This document shows positions 1-24,624 of a stretch of 64,000 bases of DNA, piece after piece. Made by a program: the position numbers and the translations under genes. Below the pieces are notes generated by a model. The model made no database searches and was not told where the DNA came from. It saw only the letters and a program-made list of their open reading frames with translations. Each line of letters opens with the position of its first letter. The first letter of the stretch is position 1. Source of the DNA: Ascidia mentula (lineage: Eukaryota; Chordata; Ascidiacea; Phlebobranchia; Ascidiidae); NCBI GenBank assembly GCA_947561715.1, contig OX387202.1:12723001-12787000 (forward strand). Direction: 5' to 3'.

Positions 1-3000
1 ATAGCCCAAACTAACGCCTTCCATTGCCATATAAGGTAAAAGTTTTTTGTGCCTAAAGTCGTATGGGCGGTGCAAGTTGTAAAACAAAAAAGTAGCACCT
101 CGATGTCATGCTGTTAAATATTTCATGTAAAACCAAGTGTTCCGTTTTACCTGCAGTTTAAGCTTCAATGCGTTTGCCAAATCAGCATTCCTTGCATAGA
201 TGAACGTCAACAAAAAAAATTTTGCGCCGCAGGCCCGGTTTCCCGGTTGGCTTGTAGCTTGCCGCTCCCGTTTTGTAATTGAAATCTAAGGAAAAAATCC
301 GGCTTAATTTACCATCGTTTGTTGCAGAAAAGTTGCGCAATACTTTTCGAACGTTTTTCGAACCAGTCATCGTGGCGTGTAGGGCTTACGTTCCACGAAG
401 AAGTCCCTTCTGTAGCCATGCAGTGTTGTTGTTTTTCTGCCTAGTCATTGTGCCGCCGTTGGTGGCCAGTAGCCGATTGATGTCATTGTTTGAGTGTGAT
501 CGAACAATGCTCGTTCGTTTTGTTACGTAACAATGCTTCGATCAGTCACGTGAAAGTTACCCTTGTGCCATAACACGTCGACTGTAGTCAAAAAAACTCT
601 TAAAATACAGCGTTAATTTAGCATGCCAATACATGAAGCTCCGACATCAGTTTTGAAAATCACTTATTTCAACAATACTGTGATGACAAACAGCATTTTT
701 CCACAAAGCTTTTAAATTTAAGTTGGTGCTGTACGAGTTTATCCTTGAAAAAGTCGGTTTAACTAGTTCCAATAGTGCTTGCAACGCGTTTATATCACGA
801 TTAAATCCGACCCAGTCGCAAATGCCTAAAACGTGGCAGGAACAGATTAATCAAATGTTCCCGAGTAATTTATTCAAAAATGCCGGTTGCGAACAGCTAG
901 ACTGCTATTCTATGTAATCACATACGACTGTTGAAGAGATACCATAGCCTCAGAAAGGATTGCAATATGATAAAATGAACCTCGTAATATTGAATTCGCT
1001 GATATGGAGACAAACCTTTAACTCTTTCAGTGCAGACATAATAGCCAACAGAAAAAGTTCTGTCCCATGCAAATTTGGCGTCATATTTGAAGCTGAGGTG
1101 AAGAATGGTAAGCCGGTATGACGTAATGTATTGTCCCAAACGAAAGCAATTGTTTGATGTTTAACAAAAAGGAAATTTTCAAACCGACATATAACGTCTT
1201 TTTTTCCGAATTTGGACTTGATGATTTAAAGGAGAAACGAACATATTTGAGTTACGTATGTTTGCCTTTGGAACAATACGCAACCCAGCCCTTGCTTGTC
1301 TACAGTGAGTCACGGCACACAAATACTACGATGATTGAAAAAATACCCCCTTTCGTGGATGAAAGACTAAACTGGAACTGCAGACGGCGTATTGATCCAT
1401 TACTAAAAGTGTCACAAGCAAAACAAAAATCGTGTCCTTTGCCGCAAGCAAAAAATAGCCCCCGGCCTTTTAAAACTTAAAACAATGATCAGTATTTACG
1501 GATATGAAGCTGCAGTTCGTGTTTTGACTTAACGGGAGATTTTTTGCGTAATTTATTGATACGTGGTGTTGTTAAGAAAACGAAGAACCTAAAATAATGT
1601 CACGATTCCGTTACACATTTAGGTCTCAAATTTGCGGTTCAATCAAGGTTATGTCGTTGCACTGTCGATTGTTTGTTGTATGGACATACACACTCAGAAA
1701 TCGTGAACCTCCCTCTAATCATTAAATTTACCAGTGTGGCGTTCCTGTTCTTGTCGCTTTCAGCAGAAAACGAACCGGTCAACACTGGTTGCGGAACATG
1801 ATACCCGTAAGTGCCTTGCGTCTTGTGATTTTGGAATTGTTGGAATGTCTGAGTGCATCCGCGTGTAAGTAATGGTGCATATCAGCTGTCCGAAATCTTA
1901 TGTAAATGGGTTTAGTACAAGCGAATATTGATCTGCAAGGTGTAAGGAATTGTGATACGGCATAAGAAGTGTGGTTGCATTACGCAATTGGAAATGTTGA
2001 GATGCCTTTTTAGTTTGTTTTTTTTTTACTTGAGCATGTCCGATAAAACGAGCGAATTTAACTTTGCGAAGTTATTTGTGTTTTTTTAAGCCCAAGTTTC
2101 AGTGGCTTCAATTAACTAAGCCTTATTTTAACGTCTTAAAATTTTTTTTATGTTACATATCAGTTGGTAATGGAATATATTGTAGTCTACACTAACATGA
2201 ACGAATTGCGGCACGAAATTATTTTCTCCGTTTCTCGACGAAAAAACCCCATCACATGCTTAAATCCGCATGCAGTAATTGGCCCGCGGCAAACACAATT
2301 TGGTTTGATTTCCATTTTTGGAACGATAATTTGAAGTTATTTTAATTATTTTAGGTTCAAAAATGTTTACTCTTTATACACACAGCAGTTTCTTTTTACA
2401 GTTTTCTATAAACATGAACTTCATGATGCAAACCACATATATGAACAGAAAAAAATTCCTGCATGTAAAACTATATTATCGTGTGTAATCAGAACAGTTT
2501 GTAGACAGCAGGACTTGACCGTTGGCTATTATCGAAACCAAAAGCATGTTACTGCGTTTACGAAAGATTTAATCTTTTGTATGCCTTTTATTCGTATCGA
2601 GCGATACCCGTTGCAAATCAAAAAGGCGACCTTCTCTATCGTGTGTTAAGGTAGTTCATCGTGGTTGTATCGTTGTATGTTTCTGCGATTCCGGACGAAA
2701 AAAACCCTCCGTATGTATTCAGGACGCAAAATTACATTTCTTACATTTGCATAGAATGAGTTCTGTCACAAGATCTCACAACAGCACGTGATGGTCGTCA
2801 CAGTTGGGCGCACAAGGTTCCAGTGTCGTTTCGTCATTGCCTACACGTGGCAAGTCGACGCCTGTCTTGATCAGTTTTAAGCGGTTTGGTTGCCGGTCTC
2901 TTGCGCAACCCGGTAGTCATAATCTGTGGTTGTGTTTTTCCCGCCGTGCAAGGACGTCATTGAGAAAAATCCGCCAACGCGGCGTTTCGTCATTTCCGGA

Positions 3001-3660
3001 AACGCTCCCATGTGTTCGATTTGGATTGCAGAATGCGATGCAAGAGACTTGTTTTTGTTAGTGATGTTAATGCAAGTGAACTTTTGTAAACGCTTGCCAT
3101 TTTACTCATGTTCAACCGGCTCTGTATTTTCATTGCGAATCAATTAAAAAGGTCCCACCCAAAAACTTTGAGATTATTTTGCTGATATTTTTTTATACTT
3201 TTCACCTATCAAATGTCCATATTCATAATCACAAGTTTAAATCCTCTAACGTTTGCTTACAGTAAATGCTTTGGATTCGACACTATAACATTATTTCCTT
3301 TTATGGGGTCACGTTCTGACAAGGCATATCTATTATTTAATGTTTGGCTTGCTGCTCGACGAACTTTGCCTGACTTTAGGACCAAGTCGGCTTCTGACCA
3401 AATACGGCACAAGGTAGAGTAATCTAACGCGACCCTTTTGTCGGAGCCGACTTTACAACGTATTGTTCGAGCGTTCGACGCTTAACAATAGATACCCGGG
3501 CTCAGAAAGAGAACTTGTTTACTGAGTTGCAAAAAAAAGTTCTACCCCACGTGATAAAAATCGTGTTTTGCGCTTTCGCGTCCATTTCTTCTGGGCGTTG
3601 AGTCGTTTCTGTTGTTCTGGTTGGTAAAGTGACGCAACATGCCGACAACTTTGCCCCCGG
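1..3660. other. Upstream intergenic region, no gene recognised
   Basis: AT-rich sequence with many homopolymer runs. The longest open frames (1154-1480 and 723-917, both plus) have no recognisable motif, no matching splice neighbours and ordinary background composition. I see no RNA gene or mobile element here. A CACGTG E-box lies at about 3548-3553. The last few hundred bases are probably the distal promoter of the ABC transporter gene that follows. Confidence 0.5.
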
Positions 3661-3676
3661 CGTTGTGAAACGGACA

Positions 3677-3727
3677 TTTATAAATGAGGCAGCAAGCGAG
3701 AAATCAGCTCAATTGAAGGACAGGCAG
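3677..3727 (+). promoter_or_regulatory. Putative core promoter and noncoding first exon of the ABCB gene
   Basis: A TATA-like TTTATAAAT at 3677-3685 is followed about 40 bases later by a good splice donor (GTAAGT starting at 3728). A pyrimidine-rich acceptor ending TTCAG lies at about 4101, just ahead of the coding exon at 4161. This suggests a short 5' untranslated exon and a 5' UTR intron of about 370 bases. It rests on motif spacing only; no transcript evidence is available. Confidence 0.35.
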
Positions 3728-4160
3728 TAAGTTGGGATGGACGAAGCATGTCTTTGCTTGCAGATGGTGTTTACTAGACAGGCACATGCAAATGGGCTTG
3801 CATATGAAAAGGTAGTCACAGTTTGAAAGCAGAACGTGCAGTGCTGCGTTTGAGACCCAGACAGGAAGGGAAACAAATGCTGGTTGGTCCTAACATTGCG
3901 AATATAAGTTGTATCTATTAGTTTTCATGCGCCAATAAACCCGCACTTCGCTTGAATCGTCATGCACAGAGACTTTTTTCCAACAGTAAATGCGCGTTGT
4001 GTTCTCACAAAGCAACCTGGCTACATAGTTTTGTGATGTAACAGAACTTTGTGGTTAAACTTGTCCAGGCTGGTAGTAACTTAAGTTATTTTTTGCCTTC
4101 AGCGATTTGTTTAGGGTAAAATTAATAAATCAAAAAAACTAAACGGTTTGGCGGCCGAAG

Positions 4161-16983
<12,823 letters not shown>

Positions 16984-18040
16984 TGTGTAATATACTTGTT
17001 TACAGCTAATATAAGTGAGTATTGGGAATACTGTCGTATCCAAAGTGTTTGGTTTTTGTATTTTTCCACGCACCCGCTGACATTTTAGGCTAATGTGTTT
17101 ACCGTTTTCTACGACTTCCAACAAGACGAGATAAGTATTATTTGCATAACACATCTGACACAAACGCAAAAAGTTCCAAAAAGGCAAAAAAACGTATTAA
17201 CTCATTAAGCAACATTTGACCACGTATACGCATACATAGTAATACATAACTTGTTTTATCAACCACGAAGGAACGGAACATTGAAGTCCATAGCCGCCTG
17301 GTTGATTTTGTAAGTAGGCAAATTATACGTCCGAGCGATACTTCAATTGAACTCAATGCACCACCGAAAAGTTTCATACTTAACACTGTACCCCCGTAAG
17401 TTTACTTGCGTTAAAATCTTTCACTTCTTTTCTCCAGCAAGTATTGCGTTTCCCATTCGTTACCTCAAAGCCGTGTATAGTGGTAATACTGCAGCAAGCA
17501 CTTCTTACCGTTGGTTCTGCATCGAAGCTGTGTTTTGGATCAAAAAAAATTTGAACGGAGCGGTGGCGAATATAGGTTTAGGTCGGTTGCCGGTTTCGAA
17601 ATAGTTTGACAACATGTGCTGATACGTTCGCAATTTCAACCCAGTGATCTGGTGTATCCTCATGAAGTGCGAATGCCTGTAATTGTGAGCTGTTCAGTTC
17701 CTGTCATCCTGTTTTGTTTTTTTGAGAAAGACGTTTGATTTTCATTCCCCACAAACTTGTAGGTTTTTACTGACAACGTTGTATGTCATGTTTGGGCTAA
17801 AGAGTTTGTATGTTGCCACAAATGTTTTCCTATTTTCAATTTCCTAAAATTCCATTCTTTAGGCAAACCTGAACTGAAATCTTTGCCTGACTTTTCTGTT
17901 TTGTATTTAGCCAAAAGTTTCATCGGTTCGTTCGCTTATTAATTTTTGCTTTTAACGCGCCTCCATTTGTAACAACGCAATAACCACCATAAAAATTGCC
18001 AATTTACTCGTGTCACAACCAACGTTGACTCTGCTTGTAA
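16984..18040. other. Intergenic, 3' flank of ABCB
   Basis: The stop codon TAA ends at 16983. No recognisable gene follows. The open frame at 17347-17604 has no motif and no splice support. The 3' UTR and polyadenylation site of the transporter presumably lie here, but I found no clear AATAAA close to the stop. Confidence 0.4.
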
Positions 18041-18240
18041 ACACGCTTGTAAGTCGTCAGCGCAAAGTTGCCGACAAGTTCGCTTTTTGGTGTAAATAAA
18101 ATACTTTCCCTGAAGACAAGTTTGTGGTTTAAAGGCTGTGGAATTAGTGTTTGCTGTTATACAATAGTGGTTATCTTTATATGGTAGTGGTTAAGGTTAT
18201 ACTGTATAGTGGTTGAGGTTACACCGCAGCATGTTTGACG
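18040..18240 (+). repeat. Dispersed repeat R1, copy 1 (unique part plus short GTGGTT minisatellite)
   Basis: From ACACGCTTGTAAGTCGTCAG through TGGTGTAAATAAAATAC to a tail of GTGGTTA/GAGGTTATA units. The same block recurs at about 23797-23930 with only a few mismatches. In reverse orientation its minisatellite and neighbour recur at 44240-44720. The AATAAA in the body could serve as a poly(A) signal, but the shared copies argue it is part of a repeat. Confidence 0.75.
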
Positions 18241-18800
18241 GTTATTCATACAAACCGCGGGTGCCTATATTTGCCTTTTGTGGCGTAAGCATTCAGACTC
18301 GCTTGTGTGGGCAGAACTGTGTGACTAATATCACTGGTGGGGGACTTATATCATCTGGTATGAATTACACACGCTTAAAGTAAATGAAAACTTGCAGCTA
18401 TATGCTCATTAATAATGTTAATGGAACCGTGCCTAATGTTGGTTACTTTTAGTTGTATGATTCGAGGTATTGGTGAAGTCACTTTCCGCCTCCACTACGA
18501 GGCTAACTGCAATGATCAGATAAAATCACTGCTTTATAGCGACAACGCGATTTCAGAGTGGCATGCGTTGATGTAATTTATTCGATTATATCTCAATATT
18601 AAAAATCATTATCAAACGATTACCATTAACACAAGTTGCTTTTTGCTGCATAAGAAATCAAATCATATTTACTTTGCCCGGGAAGATACTACGCACATGA
18701 GCAATAAACGTGAAACATAAAGTGGTATTACATCACTGTATGCACGTTCTATTTGATTTTTTTCGGTAATTTGTTAATTAGTTAGATGAAATTATTTATC
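18241..18800. other. Intergenic, nothing recognised
   Basis: AT-rich sequence without an open frame of note, RNA gene or transposon termini. Confidence 0.4.
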
Positions 18801-18977
18801 TGTTAATTGGGCAAATAAAACGTATACATTACGGTTCAGAAGCGCCTTAGTTGATGTGGTTGCATTTTGCATCATAACTGATTGATTTTTTGTTAATTGG
18901 GCAATTAAAACGTTTGTACTACGCTTCAGAAGCTTCTTTGGTTGATGTGGTTGCGTTTTTTATTATTACTGATTGAA
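18801..18977. repeat. Tandem duplication, two 90-bp units
   Basis: Units begin at 18801 and 18891 with TGTTAATTGGGCAA and both run through TTCAGAAGC and TTGATGTGGTTGC to ACTGATTGA. They differ by scattered substitutions, so the duplication is not recent. No coding potential. Confidence 0.75.
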
Positions 18978-19306
18978 AACATTGAGCTAAAGTAAAAAAA
19001 AATGGACAAATGTGTAGAGTGGGCTGTTTCAAACAACTTTTGTGTTTTAGGATTTCGTCTAGCGTCTATAGAAATAAAGTTATAGGCGGTTAAACTTGGT
19101 GGCCGTAAAAAGCAACACCTGTTTGATTTGCGCTATATGAGCGCGGCAAACAAATATTTCACGTCAAGGTGTCAAGAAGGCAAAATGCCGCTGTTTACAT
19201 AGTAGCTACGTAACCCGCGTCACCAACAATATCTACAAATGAAGCAAACAACAATCACTTACAAACCTAACAAGTTCACTAAATAGGGCAGGTGAAAATT
19301 CAAGAC

Positions 19307-22039
19307 ATGTTTTTCGCCAAAACTGTTGGGAACAACATATTGTGGAAAGGTGGTGCATTGCGGAGATGCTTTTCGTCGTCAAAACATCTCCCGGCGAATG
19401 CGAGTGTTGAAAAGATGAAACGACAGATCAGCAGTATTGTTGGAAAAATGATGAACGTTGAGGTGTTCGAGGAACATGTATCAACAAGGAAACAAGGTAT
19501 ATTAAAAACGGTAGTTTTTTCAAACACTACTTTTTAAGAACACAAAGTTTTTAGAATACTACACGCAGATTTACTGTTCTTATAATTTTAATGACAAAAT
19601 GACAGGTCCATAAAGGACATTGGGGAAATTAGCCAGGTCAGCAACAAAACCGTGCAGGACAAGCCATGCCATTTTATTGAACTTGCAAGCCAAAACGTGT
19701 TAATTAAATAAAACATGTATGTGGTTTTACAATACAGGCCAGTCATTTTGTTTTCAGAATTTGAAGGTTATGGTTAAGTATTTTTTAAAGAAACGTGAAA
19801 CGCGGTTTTTCAGTTAAAAGAAAAGTAAAAAGGTTTATGAAAATGAACGCATAAAGGTTGTATTTTCCGAATACGGTGCAACATTTCACCAAGCGCACTG
19901 CTTCTATTATTACGTCACTGCGTGCATCAACAATTAGTCGAACACCCTGATTATCACAAGCAAACGTATTTACAGGTGCGGTATTGCGATTGGAAAATAG
20001 CGGCCGGGAGTTGATAAATTTTTGTGGTACTGATTACCTGGGTTTGTCCTGCCACCCTGATGTATTGGCAGCTGGAGAACAAGCTTGGAGAGATTACGGT
20101 GTTGGCGCAAGTTCTGCTCGGTAAGTCAGTCAGTCTTTTATGTAAAAAGATTTCATAGGCTTTAATAAGAAACATCAATTTACCAAATTTACACTTCATA
20201 GTCTTATTGGTGGAACTAATCCAATACACAAAGAGTTGGAAGATAAGATTTCCGAATTTCATGGTACAGAGGAAACAATGTTGTACATAAACTGCTATTC
20301 AGCCAATATTGGATTGTTTCAAACACTATTGTCTGAGGTATTGCGTTTAGACGACTGCAATATTCTGAAGACATAATTATGGCTCGGTTAGTTTATTAAC
20401 AAGGTCACACTTTGTTTTCGCTATATGTATAAAACAAGCCAAAGCAATTAAGATGATGCTGATTTACATGTTAGGGAATGGATTTGTGATTCCTACTTTT
20501 TCAGCCAAATGTTTGTAAACATTGCGGCCCAAAATCGGTGACAGAAATACGAAACACTCATCCTAAATACGGGAGAAAATAGAAACTTTACGGTTGCAAA
20601 TCATTATTAGGAAGATGCTGTTTTTTCTGATGAGCTAAATCATGCATCCATCATCGATGGCATTCGCCTTTGCAAAGCCACCAAGTACAAGTATAAGCAC
20701 CGCGACATGGAGGATCTCGAACAAAAACTAAAGGATGCAGAAAAATGCAGTCATCGTCTAATTGCAACCGATGGTATTTTTTCTCTGGATGGTGATTTTG
20801 CTCCGTTGGAGGAAATATGCAATTTGGCAGACAAATATGAGGCTCTGGTGTTTATTGATGAATGTCACGCTACCGGTTTGGTCGGAGACACTGGCAGGTA
20901 ATTTTTTAAATTTTAATTAAGGTTATGAACGAACCTGGCAAAGGCTGACGGACCTTCGACACGAGAGATTTTAGAGAATACTGTAGAAAAATTTTGTTGG
21001 TATTATTTACTAAAAAAAATTCTTTCAATCAGTACATGGTGGAAAACGAAAAGTGCTGCAAAACTTTGCTTAATTTGGTCATCATTTTTTGCAGAGGAAC
21101 GTATGAACTGTTTGGCGTTAATGACAAAATAACTTTAATCAATTCGACTCTGGGAAAGGCTATCGGCTCCGGAGCGGGTAGGAAACGAATTCTGTTAACT
21201 TAACACAATGTCACCAGTAAAAATTTACTCTTAGGCGGATACACAACGGGGCCACGGCCAATAATAGAGTATTTGAGAAAAAGATCCCGATCCTATTTCT
21301 TCACAAACACTCTGCCGCCGATAATCGCAGCTTGTGCTAGCAAAAGTATCGACATACTCATGGAAAACCAGGAACTTGCAAAAGATGTTTTAGAAAAGAC
21401 CGAAAGGTTGGCTGTCAATGTTGGCAGGACTGACGTAAAATTGTTCATGTATGCATCGTTTTAAAGGTTTAGACACCAAATGAGTGAAGCAGGATTTACA
21501 ATCCGCGGTAGTAGTCATCCGATATGCCCAGTGATGATTGACGAAAAAAGAATTAATAATGTGATAAACGACCTCCACAATGAGGGTTTGTCTTTGAATT
21601 TTTAGTGGTGTTTTTATTATAATTTTCGTTAGTAAATATTGGTGTATTGTTGCAAAATACGTCACTTACGCGAACGGCAGGAATGTAATAAAAGTTACAA
21701 AAGGCACATTTTAATGTCCGCACGACAAAAACACTGATCTTCATCTGGTGCTGCCAGGCATGTTCACGATATGTTCATTATAGGTACTGCAACAACATTC
21801 ATCACGAATACTTCATAAATGTACTTGCTTTTTTTTATAGTACGATTTTAAATATCGTCAACTTTTAAACGTTTTTGGTGTGTTCAGGTATTTATACAAG
21901 AGCCGCCTGTTACCCCATAGTACCACAAGGAGAGTCGAGAGTCCGTGTCCAAATCTCTGCGCTGAATACATTGGAAGATATCGACAAAGCTGTTGGCACA
22001 TTCATCAAATCTGGAAAAAAACATGGAGTCGTGCCATGA
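19307..22039 (+). CDS. GCAT-like PLP enzyme, paralog A (427 aa, mitochondrial)
   Basis: Alpha-oxoamine synthase family, closest to glycine C-acetyltransferase (2-amino-3-ketobutyrate CoA ligase), which in mitochondria makes 2-amino-3-oxobutanoate from glycine and acetyl-CoA or runs in reverse. Exons 19307-19496, 19976-20120, 20202-20337, 20611-20897, 21095-21177, 21235-21406, 21467-21585, 21888-22039 sum to 1284 nt in frame. The start is the ATG followed by an Arg-rich, acid-free leader (LRRCFSSSK), a likely mitochondrial presequence. PLP-site features: [19 protein letters not shown], and INSTLGK with the Schiff-base lysine at about K274, then GGYTTGP. It departs from canonical GCAT in the N-terminal half: CGTDYLG for [19 protein letters not shown] for AGLSSVRFICGT, NCYSAN for SCFDAN. 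These changes lie near the substrate-binding region, so its substrate may differ. A poly(A) signal AATAAA lies near 22418. Nearly identical in exons 5-8 to the truncated copy at 32775-33575. Confidence 0.9.
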
Positions 22040-23105
22040 TTTCCACAATGTGGTGTTCTCATCAGTGTTGTATTAAGGTTTTTTTTAGCCCCAAAACACA
22101 TTGTAATAAGTGGACTTAAATGTATGTCTCGTCCAACATTAGTGTACAAAACTAAAGAACACAGTAACAGATTGGAATTAACTGTTGATGCAAAGAAAAC
22201 GTTGTTGACCGTTTGACCTCGTTAATCCAGAACTTACGTCACAAAGTTTTTTGGGTGGCCTTGATTTTTGGCCGACCCTAATAAGGCCTTGTTTGTCTAA
22301 TTTAATCCGACATTGGAGAACTGCTTACATCAACTATGTGATATTTTTTAAACATTTATTTTTTAGAAAAGTGACACCATCTCTTACGATACTGACCAGC
22401 CAAATTGTACAAAACAATAATAAACGTTAAGCTGTCGTGTCTTTTTTGTATTATGCAGCCGCATCCAGGGATAGCCGGAGATACCCATTCGCTGTCAGCC
22501 GTAATCAAAAAAGACCTGCCCTATTATGCACTGTAAACCAAAAAGGCGAAAAATGTTCAGAATTTTCCATCCAACCACAGTTTTTGCATGGTTAATTTCA
22601 TTGCTTAAAACCACCCCTTTAGTAACTAACACCTGGGGTGTTTTCATACCATCATTTAGATTATGGTATATTAAAGAATTCAACCTTTCGCCATATTGAC
22701 CTATTAGCGTTTTTGTGCTATATTGACATTCAAGCGCGCTAGTGCTTAATAACTATTAACAGGTAGTAACTGTACAATAATGTGTGTAAGACAATGAAAA
22801 TCGCCAAATGACAAGTGGATAAATTTTAATGGGGTTTGTTGTTTTGATATGTACAATGTAGTTTTAAAACACAAAGTATGTTGAATTCTATGACGATAAC
22901 GTTGGGGTTACGTGATAATGGTTGGTTTGGTTCACAAACAATGGTTGTTTTAAAATTGATCAAAACTGTTATCTCTGTGAGTGCAATGGTTTTAAAAGTA
23001 ATGATGAGAAACAGTGACGTAACAATAGATTTGGTTTCGAATATAGACACGCTTCACTGAATGACAAGAAAGAGCTTGTTGGGCAAGCGGGAAATCTTAA
23101 TTGTG
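22040..23105. other. Intergenic, 3' flank of GCAT paralog A
   Basis: Contains a candidate poly(A) signal near 22418. A block around 22950-22975 (TTTTAAAATTGATCAAAACT and onward) is matched near 39645, downstream of GCAT paralog B, supporting an old shared origin of the two flanks. The open frames here are short and unsupported. Confidence 0.4.
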
Positions 23106-23510
23106 GCTTGCGAAGGTCGTTGTATGCTCACACCTACGCTTTTTTAATCAGAAAACGATTTCCCGGAACATCAGGACGGTTACGAAATTAGGTATGCTGA
23201 CTCGCTTTATGTACAAATATTGACGAAATATAAAAAAAGTAATAGAGAATTTTCTACGAAGAGAGGTCTTCTATGGCATGAAAAAGACCGCCATGATAAT
23301 AACTGTAAATATGTATATATATAAGCAGGGTGTCTATTTATGCCTTTTTCGCCATTCTAAATGTTCGACACGCGACGTCACTGTTCGCTTGCGAAGGTCG
23401 TTGTATGCTCACGCCTACGCTTTTTGATCAGAAAACGATTTCCCGTAACATCAGGACGGTTACGAAATTAGTTATGCTGACTCGCTTTATGTACAAATAT
23501 TGACGAAATA
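23106..23510. repeat. Pair of 125-bp direct repeats flanking a 156-bp spacer
   Basis: 23106-23230 and 23387-23510 both run from GCTTGCGAAGGTCGTTGTAT to TACAAATATTGACGAAATA with about four differences. The spacer is AT-rich with no coding potential. The arrangement could be a solo element with short terminal direct repeats or a segmental tandem duplication; I see no LTR-type TG...CA ends. Confidence 0.75.
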
Positions 23511-23796
23511 CACAAATAGGCGTGCGATTAATGTACATTAAGGTTGCAGGGACCTGAGGTTTGCAGAAAGAAACACTGCCGTTTATCTGACTCTTAACAC
23601 TATTAAGAACATCTGCCAAAGAAAACCTTTGCGACTTTTAATCCAAACATAAAACGTTAAACAAACATACCTTGATTCAAAACAAACAACATAAAATGCA
23701 GCGTCTAGAGCGTAGTTCTATCGCTTCCCCAGTGTTCTCGCTTCGTCCCCCCGTGGCTTACGGCCATCGATATATATACGGTTATTAAGATTATTA

Positions 23797-23930
23797 CACG
23801 CTTGTAAGTCGTCAGCGCATAGTTGCCGACAAGTTCGCTTTTTGGTGTAAATAAAATACTTTCCCTGGAGACAAGTTTGTGGTTTAAATGCTGCGGAATT
23901 AGTGTTTGCGGTTATACAATAGTGGTTATC
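23797..23930 (+). repeat. Dispersed repeat R1, copy 2, cut by the transposon end
   Basis: Matches 18047-18175 closely, ending in GTGGTTATC, where copy 1 continues TTTATATGG. The sequence switches at 23931 to the transposon terminus TATGGTGGCC. The junction is a boundary of the inverted duplication, not a normal insertion site, because no target duplication matching the other end is present. Confidence 0.75.
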
Positions 23931-24445
23931 TATGGTGGCCTATGAGTGCCACCTAAAAAATCAGCAATGGACATCAAAATAAAATGAGAAATGATTTGCA
24001 AACAAAAATTAATTTGCAAACAAAAATCAAATTGCAAATGAAAAGTAATTTGCCAACGAAAAGTAATTTGCAAATAAAAATCAAATTGCAAATAAAAAGT
24101 AATTTGCCAACGAAAAGTAATTTGCAAACAAAAATCAAATTGCAAATGAAAAGTAATTTGAAAATGAAAATGATTTGCAAATGAAAAGTAATTTGAAAAT
24201 GAAAATGATTTGCAAATGAAAAGTAATTTTGAAATGAAAATGATTTGCAAACGCAATGTGATTTGAATTTTTTTTTCGCTGTCTCGACGTGGCCGAGACG
24301 TGCCAGTGCCAGAAGTGTTTCCCAAAGCAAAACACTCACTTGCACTTTTTCCCTAAAGTCAACAAAATTTAAAATGTATTTAATGTCATATTTATTTGAA
24401 GTTAAAGAAGATTGATAAGTGAAAATATACAATTTAACGTTTAGT
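23931..24445. repeat. Long terminal inverted repeat of transposon L, left
   Basis: After the 23-bp terminus come alternating blocks such as AAAAGTAATTTGCCAACG and AAATGATTTGCAAATG, then a GC-rich palindrome-like block GTCTCGACGTGGCCGAGACG at about 24281-24300. A promoter-proximal part similar to the other end follows (CCCTAAAGTC, then TTATTTGAA, then AAAATATACAATT). The whole unit is repeated inverted at 28260-29022. The repeated ATTTGCAAAT words are plausible transposase-binding sites. Confidence 0.8.
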
Positions 24446-24624
24446 GATAAAGCTTTACGATGTCTGTGACTAAAATAGTTTGAAAACACTATCGCGCGTT
24501 ATGGTCGGTTGCGTCGGGCTTAAACTTTGACCGCTTTGACACAGTTATATTGGAAAATACAAAACATATAGTTATTGGCGATTTACTAATGTTGCGGGTT
24601 ATCTGTCATTAAGGAAAATTGACA

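Noticed and set aside
1154-1480. 108-codon open frame in the first kilobases
   Set aside because: No family motif, no splice partners, background composition.
23106-23510. LTR retrotransposon suggested by two direct repeats
   Set aside because: The repeats are only about 125 bp apart by 156 bp of noncoding spacer, without TG...CA ends, primer-binding site or polyprotein.
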